Shown one piece after another: positions 25,432 to 34,527 of a DNA stretch of 34,527 nt. The stretch is from Magnetococcales bacterium DC0425bin3 (GTDB lineage: Bacteria; Pseudomonadota; Magnetococcia; Magnetococcales; DC0425bin3), in the NCBI GenBank assembly GCA_002753665.1, contig PEAP01000023.1, positions 1 through 34,527 of the forward strand, in the 5' to 3' direction. The first letter of the stretch is position 1, and every line of letters begins with the position of its first letter. The notes beneath the pieces are model-generated. The model saw nothing but the letters and a program-made list of their open reading frames with translations, did not search any database and was not told the DNA's origin. Both the position numbers and the translations under genes were made by a program.

Positions 25432-26073
25432 ATGAAGGTGATCCTCATGGGCCCGCCCGGGGCCGGCAAAGGCACCCAGGCACGCCAGATTGCCGAAAAA
25501 TACCGCATCCCCCAACTGTCCACCGGCGACATGCTGCGTGCGGCCGTCAAGGCGGGAACCCCCGTGGGGCTCAAGGCCAAGAGCGCCATGGAAAGCGGCA
25601 GCCTGGTGACCGACGACATCGTGGTGGGGATCATCGCCGACCGCACCCAGGAGGCCGACTGCAAGAACGGCTATCTGCTGGACGGTTTTCCCCGCACCCT
25701 GGCCCAGGCCGAGGCCCTGGACACGATGCTGGCCCAGCGGAAACAGGCCATCGACAAGGTCATCGACATCCGCTGCGATGACGAACCCCTGGTGGGGCGC
25801 ATCACCGGGCGCCGCACCTGCAGCCAGTGCGGCGAGGGCTATCACCTGCAATTCAAGCCCACCAAGAAAAGCGGTGTCTGCGACAAGTGTGGCGGCAGCC
25901 TGACCCAGCGGGCCGACGACAACGAAGCCACGGTGCGCAGCCGGCTGGCGGTCTATCATCAACAGACCGCCCCCCTGATCGACTATTACCGCAAGCAGGG
26001 CAACTTCAGCAGCGTGGACGGCATGCAGGGCATGGACCAGGTTCTGGCCAGCCTCTGCGCCATTCTGGGCTGA
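25432..26073 (+). CDS. adk: Adenylate kinase
   Basis: This 213-residue enzyme interconverts ATP + AMP and 2 ADP. It shows the P-loop GPPGAGKGT at residues 7-15, STGDMLR, DGFPRT, and a long LID domain with a zinc-type Cys4 set (Cys130, 133, 150, 153). AAGGAG lies eight bases before the ATG at 25432. The neighbouring pyrophosphatase may matter: ligases and synthetases release AMP and PPi, and these two enzymes recycle both. The upstream gene is sdhE, 91 bases away. Confidence 0.97.
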   Translation: MKVILMGPPGAGKGTQARQIAEKYRIPQLSTGDMLRAAVKAGTPVGLKAKSAMESGSLVTDDIVVGIIADRTQEADCKNGYLLDGFPRTLAQAEALDTMLAQRKQAIDKVIDIRCDDEPLVGRITGRRTCSQCGEGYHLQFKPTKKSGVCDKCGGSLTQRADDNEATVRSRLAVYHQQTAPLIDYYRKQGNFSSVDGMQGMDQVLASLCAILG

Positions 26074-26144
26074 TGGGCGGCTCCTGACGAATCCTTTCAT
26101 CCTTCAATCTCTGGCAAACTGTATCGAAGTGGGGAGAACTGCTC

Positions 26145-28181
<2,037 letters not shown>

Positions 28182-28231
28182 TCCTGTCTTCCGACCCCCG
28201 TGGGGTGGCCCTCGGGTCACCCACGGGTCCG

Positions 28232-28269
28232 AAAAACGCCGGGGCGATGGGGACCCCGGCGTTTTTTTT
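28232..28269 (+). terminator. Strong intrinsic terminator after hppA
   Basis: AAAAACGCCGGGG (28232-28244) pairs with CCCCGGCGTTTTT (28254-28266) across a nine-base loop, with eight T at 28262-28269. The A-rich left side makes it a good terminator on both strands. Another GC hairpin (CCCGTGG.../...CCACGGG) precedes it at about 28196-28228. Confidence 0.92.
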
Positions 28270-28370
28270 CTCAAGGTTTCGCCCGGCCCTGCCGATGAGA
28301 TCATCACCAGAAGTGGCTTTGGGATACCCCTTTTTCAAAGGAGATGGCGCACCGGAAAAAGGGTAGAACA

Positions 28371-28607
28371 ATGAGTATTTCAGCTCTGAACGGCTGGACT
28401 GGAGGCCGGGCGGCGGCGGCGGAACAGAGGGTGATGGCCGGCATCAAGAACAAGGCCAGCGTGACCTCTCAGACCATTACCGGCAAGACCGTCGAAGGCA
28501 GTGCCAAGGCATCCGCCTACACCAAGGGATTCGCCCAGAAGGCCATGTCTCTTACCATCAACAGCGGCATGCTCAAGAAAGGTCCGTTCTACGCCAAGCC
28601 GCAGTAG
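28371..28607 (+). CDS. Small hypothetical protein, 78 residues
   Basis: The frame starts at ATG 28371, with AAAAAGGG seven bases upstream. An earlier in-frame ATG at 28344 touches an AAAGGAG sequence with no spacing, so it is a poor start. The protein (MSISALNGWTGGRAAAAEQ..., ending GPFYAKPQ) is basic, rich in Ala, Lys, Ser and Thr, has no Cys and no membrane segment, and is not recognised. It stands alone between two strong terminators, so it is probably its own transcription unit and could be highly expressed. Codon use looks coding-like. Confidence 0.65.
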   Translation: MSISALNGWTGGRAAAAEQRVMAGIKNKASVTSQTITGKTVEGSAKASAYTKGFAQKAMSLTINSGMLKKGPFYAKPQ

Positions 28608-28638
28608 GCCGACAGTCCCGCTCCAAACCAAGCCTCCG

Positions 28639-28655
28639 GCCGGCGGTCCGCCGGC
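28639..28655 (+). other. GC hairpin after the small gene
   Basis: GCCGGCG (28639-28645) pairs with CGCCGGC (28649-28655) across GTC. It lies between the stop of the 78-residue gene and its terminator, and could stabilise the message 3' end. Confidence 0.5.
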
Positions 28656-28690
28656 GGGCGGCCGGTATCCCAATCACTGAACCCTGTCTC

Positions 28691-28718
28691 GGGGGCCCTG
28701 GCGGCCCCCTTTTTTTTT
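28691..28718 (+). terminator. Intrinsic terminator after the small gene
   Basis: GGGGGCC (28691-28697) pairs with GGCCCCC (28703-28709) across five bases, followed by nine T. It separates the small gene from the aminotransferase unit. Confidence 0.92.
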
Positions 28719-28726
28719 GACCGTTC

Positions 28727-28755
28727 TTGACAGACCCACGCGCGGCTTTCAAGAT
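28727..28755 (+). promoter_or_regulatory. Candidate promoter of the aminotransferase unit
   Basis: TTGACA (28727-28732) is perfect; after 17 bases comes CAAGAT (28750-28755), a weak -10. It lies right after the terminator and about 36 bases before the ATG. Confidence 0.35.
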
Positions 28756-28791
28756 GCCTGGATCATTCACCCCCTTCGACGGCGCCATTTC

Positions 28792-29988
28792 ATGGACGAA
28801 AAGGAATTCTACCGCATCCAACGGCTCCCCCCTTATGTGTTTGCCGTTGTCAACGACCTGAAGTACAGGGCCCGCTCCGCGGGCGAGGATATCATCGACT
28901 TCGGCATGGGCAATCCGGATCAGCCCACACCCAAGCATATCGTCGATCGGCTCATCGAGGCCGCCAAGGAGGGTCGCAACCACCGCTATTCGGTGTCCCG
29001 TGGCATCTTCGGTCTGCGCAAGGCGGTGTGCGGGTTCTACAAACGGCGCTTCGACGTGGATCTGGACCCGGACAGCGAGGCCATCGTCACCATCGGCTCC
29101 AAGGAGGGGTTGAGCCACTTGGCCCTGTCCATCTCCAATCCCGGGGTGACGGTGCTGGCGCCCAATCCGACCTACCCCATCCACGTCTACGCCTTTGTCA
29201 TCGCCGGGGCGGACATCCGCCATGTGCCGTTGGGGCCGGGCATCGATTTCTTCGCCAGCCTCAAGGAAGCCATGGAAAGCACCTGGCCCCATCCCCAGGT
29301 GCTGGTGGTCAATTTTCCCTCCAACCCCACGGCCCAGGTGGTGGAGTTGGATTTTTACGAAAAGGTGGTGGCCTTCGCCAAGGAATACAAGGTGATGGTC
29401 ATTTCGGACATCGCCTACTCCGAAATCGCCTTCGATGGCTATCGGCCGCCCAGCATCCTCCAGGTGCCCGGGGCCAAGGATGTGGCGGTGGAGTTCTACA
29501 GTCTCAGCAAAACCTACAACATGCCCGGCTGGCGGGTGGGATTCGCGGTGGGCAACCAGCGGTTGGTGCGGGCCTTGACGCGGATGAAGTCCTATTTGGA
29601 CTACGGCCTGTTCCAGCCGATCCAGGTGGCGGCCGCCATTGCCCTCAATGGCCCCCAGGATTGCGTGACCGAGATCGCCCAACTCTATCAAGACCGCCGG
29701 GATCTGCTGCTGGATGGTCTGGGCCGGGCCGGGTGGGAGATCGAAAAGCCCAAGGCCACCATGTTCGTCTGGGCGCGGATTCCCGACGAATACCGCAAGC
29801 TGGGCTCCCTGGAATTCTCCAAGCTGTTGCTCCAGGAGGCCAAGGTGGCGGTGGCGCCGGGCATCGGCTTCGGCAAACATGGCGATGACTTCGTTCGCAT
29901 CGCCTTGATTGAAAATGAACACCGCACCCGGCAGGCCACCCGTTCCATACGGCGGTTCTTCAATGCCGGGGCGGACGTGCAACGCTAG
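28792..29988 (+). CDS. alaC: AlaC-type PLP aminotransferase (glutamate-pyruvate transaminase)
   Basis: A 398-residue class I/II aminotransferase. Start [18 protein letters not shown] is typical of the AlaC/YfdZ group. It has [31 protein letters not shown], the Asp/Tyr pair in [14 protein letters not shown], the PLP-binding Lys240 in [15 protein letters not shown], and the substrate Arg in the C-terminal [12 protein letters not shown]. It probably makes alanine from pyruvate and glutamate, linking to the pyruvate and 2-oxoglutarate made by the block upstream. The ribosome site is weak. Hom follows after 52 bases. Confidence 0.92.
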   Translation: MDEKEFYRIQRLPPYVFAVVNDLKYRARSAGEDIIDFGMGNPDQPTPKHIVDRLIEAAKEGRNHRYSVSRGIFGLRKAVCGFYKRRFDVDLDPDSEAIVTIGSKEGLSHLALSISNPGVTVLAPNPTYPIHVYAFVIAGADIRHVPLGPGIDFFASLKEAMESTWPHPQVLVVNFPSNPTAQVVELDFYEKVVAFAKEYKVMVISDIAYSEIAFDGYRPPSILQVPGAKDVAVEFYSLSKTYNMPGWRVGFAVGNQRLVRALTRMKSYLDYGLFQPIQVAAAIALNGPQDCVTEIAQLYQDRRDLLLDGLGRAGWEIEKPKATMFVWARIPDEYRKLGSLEFSKLLLQEAKVAVAPGIGFGKHGDDFVRIALIENEHRTRQATRSIRRFFNAGADVQR

Positions 29989-30040
29989 CCAATCACCGGT
30001 CGGGGGTCGCGCCGGCCGGCGCGGAGGAAAGGGGATCGCC

Positions 30041-31363
30041 TTGAATGAGTTGCGCATCGGCCTGTTGGGTCTGGGAACGGTGGGCAGTGGCGTGGCCAGG
30101 CTGCTGCTGACCCATGGGGAGTTGTTCGAACAGCGGCTGGGGATGGGTCTGCGCCTGACGCGCATCGCCACCCTGCCATCTCCCCATCTCAAGACCCTGG
30201 ACCTGACCGGCATTGCGGTGAGCGACGACGCCCGCGCGGTGGTGACCGCTCCGGATGTGGATCTGGTGGTGGAACTCATCGGCGGTTACGATCCGGCCCG
30301 GGGCTTCATTCGTACCGCACTGGAGCAGGGCAAACATGTGGTGACCGCCAACAAGGCCCTGATCGCCGTGCATGGCAACGAGCTGCTGGCGGTGGCCCGG
30401 GACCATGGGGTGGAGCTGTGCTTCGAGGCGGCGGTGGCCGGGGCCATTCCCATCCTCAAGGCGCTGCGGGAGAGCCTGGTGGCCAACCGCATCGACCGCA
30501 TCCAGGGGATCCTCAACGGCACCTGCAACTACATCCTCACCGAGATGCGCGAGCGGGGCGCGCCCTTCGCCCAGGTGTTGCAGGAAGCCCAGGCCCAGGG
30601 CTATGCCGAGGCCGATCCCAGTTTCGATGTGGACGGCATCGATACCGCCCACAAGCTGACCATTCTCTCGGCCCTGGCCTTCGGCACGCCGCTGGATTTC
30701 GCCAGCGTCCATATCGAGGGCATCCGCAACATCTCGGAGGTGGACATCGCCTGGGCGGAGCGCCTGAACTACCGCATCAAGCTGCTGGCCATCGCCCGAC
30801 GGGTGGATGGCAGGCTGCAATTGCGGGTGCATCCGGCCATGGTGGGCGCCGACACCATGGTGGCCACGGTGGAGGGGGTGTTCAACGCCGTGTTCGTGGA
30901 CGGCGATTTCTCCGGTCCCACCATGTACCACGGCCGGGGGGCGGGCCAGTTGCCCACCGCCAGCGCGGTGGTGGCCGACATCGCCGACGTGGCCCGCAAT
31001 CTCCGGGCCGGCGCCGTGGGGCGGGTGGCGCCCCTGTCCACCTGGCCGGAACGGTTGACCCCGCTGCCGGTGCAACCCATCGACGAGCTGGTCAGCGAGT
31101 ATTTCCTGCGCATGACCGTGGCGGACCGGGCCGGTGTGCTGGCCGAGGTGACCCGGATCTTCCACCATCACAACATCTCCATCATGACCATTCATCAGGA
31201 TGCGGTGCCCGGCCAGAACCGCGAAGATTCGCCGGTGCCCCTGGTGCTGGTGACCCATGCCACCACCGAGCGGAAAATCCAGGCCAGCCTGGCCGAACTG
31301 GAACGGCTGGAGGTGGTCACGGAAAAACCCCACCTGATCCGGATCGAATCCAGCATCGATTGA
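30041..31363 (+). CDS. hom: Homoserine dehydrogenase
   Basis: A 440-residue enzyme reducing aspartate semialdehyde to homoserine for threonine, methionine and isoleucine. The Rossmann motif is LRIGLLGLGTVGSGV at the N-terminus; VTANKALIA and GILNGTCNYIL follow, then the substrate motif AEADPSFDVDGIDTAHKL. A C-terminal ACT domain (YFLRMTVADRAGVLAEVTRIF) suggests feedback control by an amino acid. The start is the TTG at 30041, with GGAGG and AAGGGG just upstream; the nearby ATG at 30045 is out of frame. Hom length and N-terminus fit the family from this TTG. Confidence 0.95.
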   Translation: MNELRIGLLGLGTVGSGVARLLLTHGELFEQRLGMGLRLTRIATLPSPHLKTLDLTGIAVSDDARAVVTAPDVDLVVELIGGYDPARGFIRTALEQGKHVVTANKALIAVHGNELLAVARDHGVELCFEAAVAGAIPILKALRESLVANRIDRIQGILNGTCNYILTEMRERGAPFAQVLQEAQAQGYAEADPSFDVDGIDTAHKLTILSALAFGTPLDFASVHIEGIRNISEVDIAWAERLNYRIKLLAIARRVDGRLQLRVHPAMVGADTMVATVEGVFNAVFVDGDFSGPTMYHGRGAGQLPTASAVVADIADVARNLRAGAVGRVAPLSTWPERLTPLPVQPIDELVSEYFLRMTVADRAGVLAEVTRIFHHHNISIMTIHQDAVPGQNREDSPVPLVLVTHATTERKIQASLAELERLEVVTEKPHLIRIESSID

Positions 31364-31384
31364 ACCCGGGAACGGCCCAGAGCG

Positions 31385-32548
31385 GTGGTCCTGCTGCTGA
31401 TCGACGGTTTGACCGCGGCTGGTGACCCGCCGATGGGGGAATTGTGTCCGGTGCTGGAGCGATTGGCGGCCCGGGGGCGCGGCGGGCGGGTCGTCTGGTA
31501 TCCGGGATCGGAGGCCCCGGAGGGGGAACGGTTCGCGTTCACCCTGTTCGGATTGGATCTGGCCTTGGACCGCGATGCCCCACTCGGTTATTACACCGCC
31601 CTGACTGGAGCGGATGACACCGCCCTGGCCAGGGCGGATCTCCCCGACCCGGGTCACAGTCACACCTGGGCCTGCCTCGGCTTCACCCACCTGCGTCGCA
31701 AGAAGGACGATTTGGTGTTCCTCAGCCCGGAGCGCACCGGCCAGACCCCGGATGAACTCTGGGCGTTGGCCCGCAGCCTGGCGCCGGACTGGCAGCGGGA
31801 TGGCTGGTCCCTGCGGACCGGGGGCGACGGTTTGCCGCTGCTGTCCAACCCCCAGGCCCTGTCGGCCCGCACCCTGCCCCTGGCGGCCCTGGAGGGGCGG
31901 TCGGCCCGGGAGAACCTGTTTCAGGGTCCCGGGGCGGGAGCGCTCCACCGGCTGCTCATTACCGGCCAACTGCACCTGGCCCGCCATCCGGGCAACGCCG
32001 CCCGGGAGGCGGCGGGGCGTTTGACCCTCAACAGTCCCTGGTTCTGGGGCGTGGCGGCGGGTCCGGCGCTGGCCACTGCGCTGTCCGTGCCAGCAGGGCG
32101 CTGCTGGAGCGGTTCTGCGGCGTTGCGCGGGGTGGCCCGGCAACGGGGCTGGGTGGCGCAGCCGTTGGACGAAATCGATGGGATGGCGGAATTGGACGAT
32201 ACACTGCTGACTCGGGCCATCGCCGGGGGGCCGGTGGTGATTCACCTGCGGGCTCCGGCCCTGCTGGCCCGCCATGGCCTGACGGAGCAGCGCCGCCGGC
32301 GGTTGCGGGATTTGTCCGGCGCCGTCGACCGCTGGGCCGCGGCCCTGGCGGGCAGCGGGCGGACCCTGGCGGTGGCCGGCAGTTACGCCCTGGATGCCCG
32401 GGGCTGGGGGGTGGCTGGAGAACCGGCGCCCTGGGTGGCGGCCCGGGGACGACACCTGACCGCCCGGCGGCGGTTCTGGCAGGGCCGGCACTGGGGAGCG
32501 GGCCCGGTGATGACCGGGGCGGAGTGGGCGGGGACATGGTGGCAATGA
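31385..32548 (+). CDS. Degenerate ApgM (COG3635)-like alkaline-phosphatase-superfamily protein
   Basis: A 387-residue protein starting GTG at 31385, 21 bases after hom. It follows the outline of cofactor-independent phosphoglycerate mutases of the archaeal type: VLLLIDGL at the start, a region ending DDLVFLSPERTGQTPDELWALARSL, NSPWFWG in place of NxxWxWG, and VVIHLRAPALLARHG where active enzymes have HxEAPDEAGH. The SD nucleophile motif is replaced by RFAFTLFGLDL, so mutase activity is unlikely. ApgM-like proteins beside hom have been proposed as alternative homoserine kinases, and related proteins sit beside recJ in other proteobacteria. Function is open. Its stop overlaps the recJ start by four bases. 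Confidence 0.7.
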   Translation: MVLLLIDGLTAAGDPPMGELCPVLERLAARGRGGRVVWYPGSEAPEGERFAFTLFGLDLALDRDAPLGYYTALTGADDTALARADLPDPGHSHTWACLGFTHLRRKKDDLVFLSPERTGQTPDELWALARSLAPDWQRDGWSLRTGGDGLPLLSNPQALSARTLPLAALEGRSARENLFQGPGAGALHRLLITGQLHLARHPGNAAREAAGRLTLNSPWFWGVAAGPALATALSVPAGRCWSGSAALRGVARQRGWVAQPLDEIDGMAELDDTLLTRAIAGGPVVIHLRAPALLARHGLTEQRRRRLRDLSGAVDRWAAALAGSGRTLAVAGSYALDARGWGVAGEPAPWVAARGRHLTARRRFWQGRHWGAGPVMTGAEWAGTWWQ

Positions 32549-34347
32549 CCGACAGCGCCAACGGCTTGTCCTTTTCCGGCAGGCTCTGGCGCCCCCGGGC
32601 GGTGGCCGGGCCCCATCATGCCCATGTGGCGGAACAGGTGGGGTTGAGCGGACTGCTGGGGCCGTTGTTGGCCCACCGGGGGTTGACCACGGTGGAGGCG
32701 GCCGGGGGGTTTCTCAACCCGCGCCTGGGGCAACTGGAGGATCCGTCCCGCCTGCAGGACATGGACGCGGCGGTGGCGCGGCTGGTGGCGGCGGTGGCGG
32801 GCGGGGAACCCATCGCGATCTTCGGCGACTACGACGTGGGCGGGGCCACGGCCTCGGCCCTGCTGGTGCGCTATTTCCGCGCCCTGGGGGTGGCGGTGCG
32901 GGTCTACATCCCCGACCGCCTGTCCGAGGGGTATGGCCCCAACGTCCCGGCCATGGAGGCGCTCCAGGCCGAGGGCATCCGGGTGGTGGTGACGGTGGAC
33001 TGCGGCATCGCCAGTTTCGATGCCCTGGCGGCGGCGCAGCGGTTGGGACTGGCGGTGATCGTCACCGATCACCATCTGCCGGATCCCGGGGGCCTGCCGC
33101 CGGCCCAGGCGGTGATCGACCCCAACCGCGCCGATGACAGCTTTCCCCACAAGGAGCTGGCCGGGGTGGGCTTGGCGTTCTATCTGGCCATGGCCCTCAA
33201 CCGCGCCCTGCGGCAGCGCCAGTGGTTCACGACGGCGCGGCCGGAGCCGGACCTCAAGCAGTTTCTGGATCTGGTGGCCCTGGGCACCGTGGCCGACGTG
33301 GCGCCCCTGACCGGTCTCAACCGTCCCCTGGTGGCCGCCGGTCTGCGGGTGGCCGCCGGCACCGTCAATCCCGGAATCCGTGCCCTGATGGAGCGCTCCG
33401 GGCTGCGTCCCACCCCCGAGCAACCCCTGACCCCCGGGCAGGTGGGGTTTCAGTTGGGGCCGCGCATCAATGCCGGCGGTCGCCTGGCCCAGGGCCGCCT
33501 GGGCAGCGAACTGCTGTGGAGCGACGATCCGGAGGCGGTGGCCCACATCGTCCAGGTGCTGGAGGCCTCCAACCGCGAGCGGCAGGGCATCGAGCAGGGA
33601 ATTCTGGAGCAGGCCCTGGCCCTGGTGGCGGAGGGGGAGTTGGACAGTCGGCTGCGGGGGCTGGTCCTGGGGCAGGGAGACTGGCATCCCGGGGTGGTGG
33701 GCATCGTCGCCTCCCGTCTGGCCGAGCGGTTCAATCGGCCCACCATCGTGGTGGCCCTGGATCCGGATGGCGGGACGGGCAAGGGTTCGGGCCGATCCAT
33801 CCCCGGGGTGGACCTGCTGGCGGCGGTGCGGGCCGCGGCCGGGGATCACCTGCTGCGCTTCGGCGGCCACCGGGCCGCCGCCGGTCTCACCCTGGCCCCG
33901 GGCCGCCTGGAGGCCTTTGCCGCGGCTTTTGATCAGGCGGTGCGAGAGCAGAACGGGCCGGAGGTGTTCCAGCAGGCCCTGCTGGTGGATGCCGAGATTC
34001 CCTTCCGCTTCGCCGGGCGCCGGCTGCTGGAGATGGTGGAGCGGTTTCAACCCTTTGGCCGGGGCAATCCCGAGCCGTTGTTCGTCCTGCCCCGGGTGCG
34101 GGTCACCGACCAGAAGGTACTCAAGGATCGGCACCTCAAGTGCCAGCTCAATCATCCGGACGGTGGCCCTGGATTGGACTGCATCGCCTTCGGGGTGTTG
34201 CCAGGCGCGCTGGGCGCGGGGCTGCTGCGGGCGGCTACCCTGCTGGATGTGGCCGGCACCCTGTCCCTGAACCGGTTTCGGGGCCGGGAGGCGGTTCAGT
34301 TCGTGTTGCGGGATGCCCGACCCTGCTGTGCCACCATCGCCCGATAG
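32545..34347 (+). CDS. recJ: Single-stranded-DNA-specific exonuclease RecJ
   Basis: A 600-residue 5'-3' exonuclease of recombination and mismatch repair. DHH domain: IFGDYDVGG (Asp95, Asp97), VTVDCGI, and TDHH with DHH at 175-177. The DHHA1 domain has WHPGVVGIVASRL and FGGHRAAAG (GGH at 440-442), followed by the OB-type C-terminal domain. In motif I the usual DYDxDG reads DYDVGG, so residue 99 is Gly; the two metal-ligand Asp are kept. The ATG at 32545 overlaps the previous stop (ATGA), favouring it over GTG 32524 or ATG 32536. The gene ends inside the convergent gene at the right edge. Confidence 0.95.
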   Translation: MTDSANGLSFSGRLWRPRAVAGPHHAHVAEQVGLSGLLGPLLAHRGLTTVEAAGGFLNPRLGQLEDPSRLQDMDAAVARLVAAVAGGEPIAIFGDYDVGGATASALLVRYFRALGVAVRVYIPDRLSEGYGPNVPAMEALQAEGIRVVVTVDCGIASFDALAAAQRLGLAVIVTDHHLPDPGGLPPAQAVIDPNRADDSFPHKELAGVGLAFYLAMALNRALRQRQWFTTARPEPDLKQFLDLVALGTVADVAPLTGLNRPLVAAGLRVAAGTVNPGIRALMERSGLRPTPEQPLTPGQVGFQLGPRINAGGRLAQGRLGSELLWSDDPEAVAHIVQVLEASNRERQGIEQGILEQALALVAEGELDSRLRGLVLGQGDWHPGVVGIVASRLAERFNRPTIVVALDPDGGTGKGSGRSIPGVDLLAAVRAAAGDHLLRFGGHRAAAGLTLAPGRLEAFAAAFDQAVREQNGPEVFQQALLVDAEIPFRFAGRRLLEMVERFQPFGRGNPEPLFVLPRVRVTDQKVLKDRHLKCQLNHPDGGPGLDCIAFGVLPGALGAGLLRAATLLDVAGTLSLNRFRGREAVQFVLRDARPCCATIAR

Positions 34348-34527
34348 GCCTGCTCCACGTTGCGGGCATAGGCAATCGGGTGGCACAGGGGGGAATCCGC
34401 CACCCGGTTGCGCAGGGTCCGCCGTAACTCGGCCAGTTCCTCCCGCCGTCCGGCCCAGGCCACGGCCCGGGCGACATAATCCTCTGCACTGTCCACCACG
34501 AATTCCTCCAATCCCACCGGGACCAGG
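34296..34527 (-). CDS. C-terminus of a glycosyltransferase, TPR/O-GlcNAc-transferase type (partial)
   Basis: The minus-strand frame is open to the right edge, so only about 76 C-terminal residues are seen. The sequence (LVPVGLEEFVVDSAEDYVARAVAWA, LRNRVADSPLCHPIAYARNVEQAYRAM) matches the usual end of bacterial SPY/OGT-like proteins (LPELVA..., SPLCD..., FARxLExAYRxMW). Such proteins carry TPR repeats upstream and transfer sugars to proteins, often flagellin or glycans. The last 52 bases overlap the end of recJ on the other strand. Confidence 0.75.
   Translation of the reverse strand, partial: LVPVGLEEFVVDSAEDYVARAVAWAGRREELAELRRTLRNRVADSPLCHPIAYARNVEQAYRAMVAQQGRASRNTN

Noticed and set aside
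28344-28346. ATG as start of the small gene
   Set aside because: It directly touches the AAAGGAG sequence with no spacing; ATG 28371 has AAGGG at a normal distance.
30045-30047. ATG as start of hom
   Set aside because: It is out of frame with the homoserine dehydrogenase sequence; TTG 30041 is in frame with a strong ribosome site.

Overview
The window reads as a GC-rich chromosome segment from an autotrophic proteobacterium. The best guess is a member of the Magnetococcales (Etaproteobacteria). This rests on gene content (reductive-TCA enzymes, a K+-independent H+-pyrophosphatase, a proteobacterial ffs-dnaX-ybaB-recR locus) and not on any database search, so the taxonomy is inference.

Layout. 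1-8316 (minus): one uninterrupted frame of at least 2772 codons encoding a giant RHS/YD-repeat protein; its 3' end lies off the left edge. 8317-8842: a non-coding stretch with a promoter for the RHS gene, a near-consensus sigma-54 promoter on the other strand followed by repeats and a terminator-like hairpin (candidate small RNA), and the left arm of a long inverted repeat. 8843-8959: the SRP 4.5S RNA gene; the right arm of the inverted repeat lies just before dnaX. 9113-11804: dnaX-ybaB-recR.

12099-24267: a carbon-metabolism block, all on the plus strand. It holds a two-gene pyruvate:ferredoxin oxidoreductase (a NifJ-like enzyme cut in two), an unrecognised 267-residue protein, an unusual fumarate reductase pair (frdB-frdA), succinyl-CoA synthetase (sucCD) and 2-oxoglutarate:ferredoxin oxidoreductase (korAB). 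Read reductively, these carry fumarate to succinate to succinyl-CoA to 2-oxoglutarate, plus acetyl-CoA to pyruvate: the diagnostic ferredoxin-dependent part of the reductive TCA cycle. No citrate-cleaving enzyme is in the window. Next come a pentapeptide-repeat protein, an SdhE-like flavinylation factor, adenylate kinase and a K+-independent membrane pyrophosphatase ending in a strong terminator.

28371-34347: a 78-residue orphan protein with its own terminator, an AlaC-type aminotransferase, homoserine dehydrogenase (TTG start), a degenerate ApgM-family protein and recJ. The right edge holds the C-terminal end of a minus-strand protein resembling TPR/O-GlcNAc-transferase-type glycosyltransferases; its end overlaps the end of recJ.

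Most interesting points: the 47/48-bp inverted repeat enclosing the SRP RNA gene, the sigma-54 promoter and candidate small RNA beside it, the clan-CD-peptidase-like His-Gly/Cys pattern in the RHS tip, and the pairing of an FrdA lacking the FAD-linking His with an SdhE whose RGxxE motif is altered.
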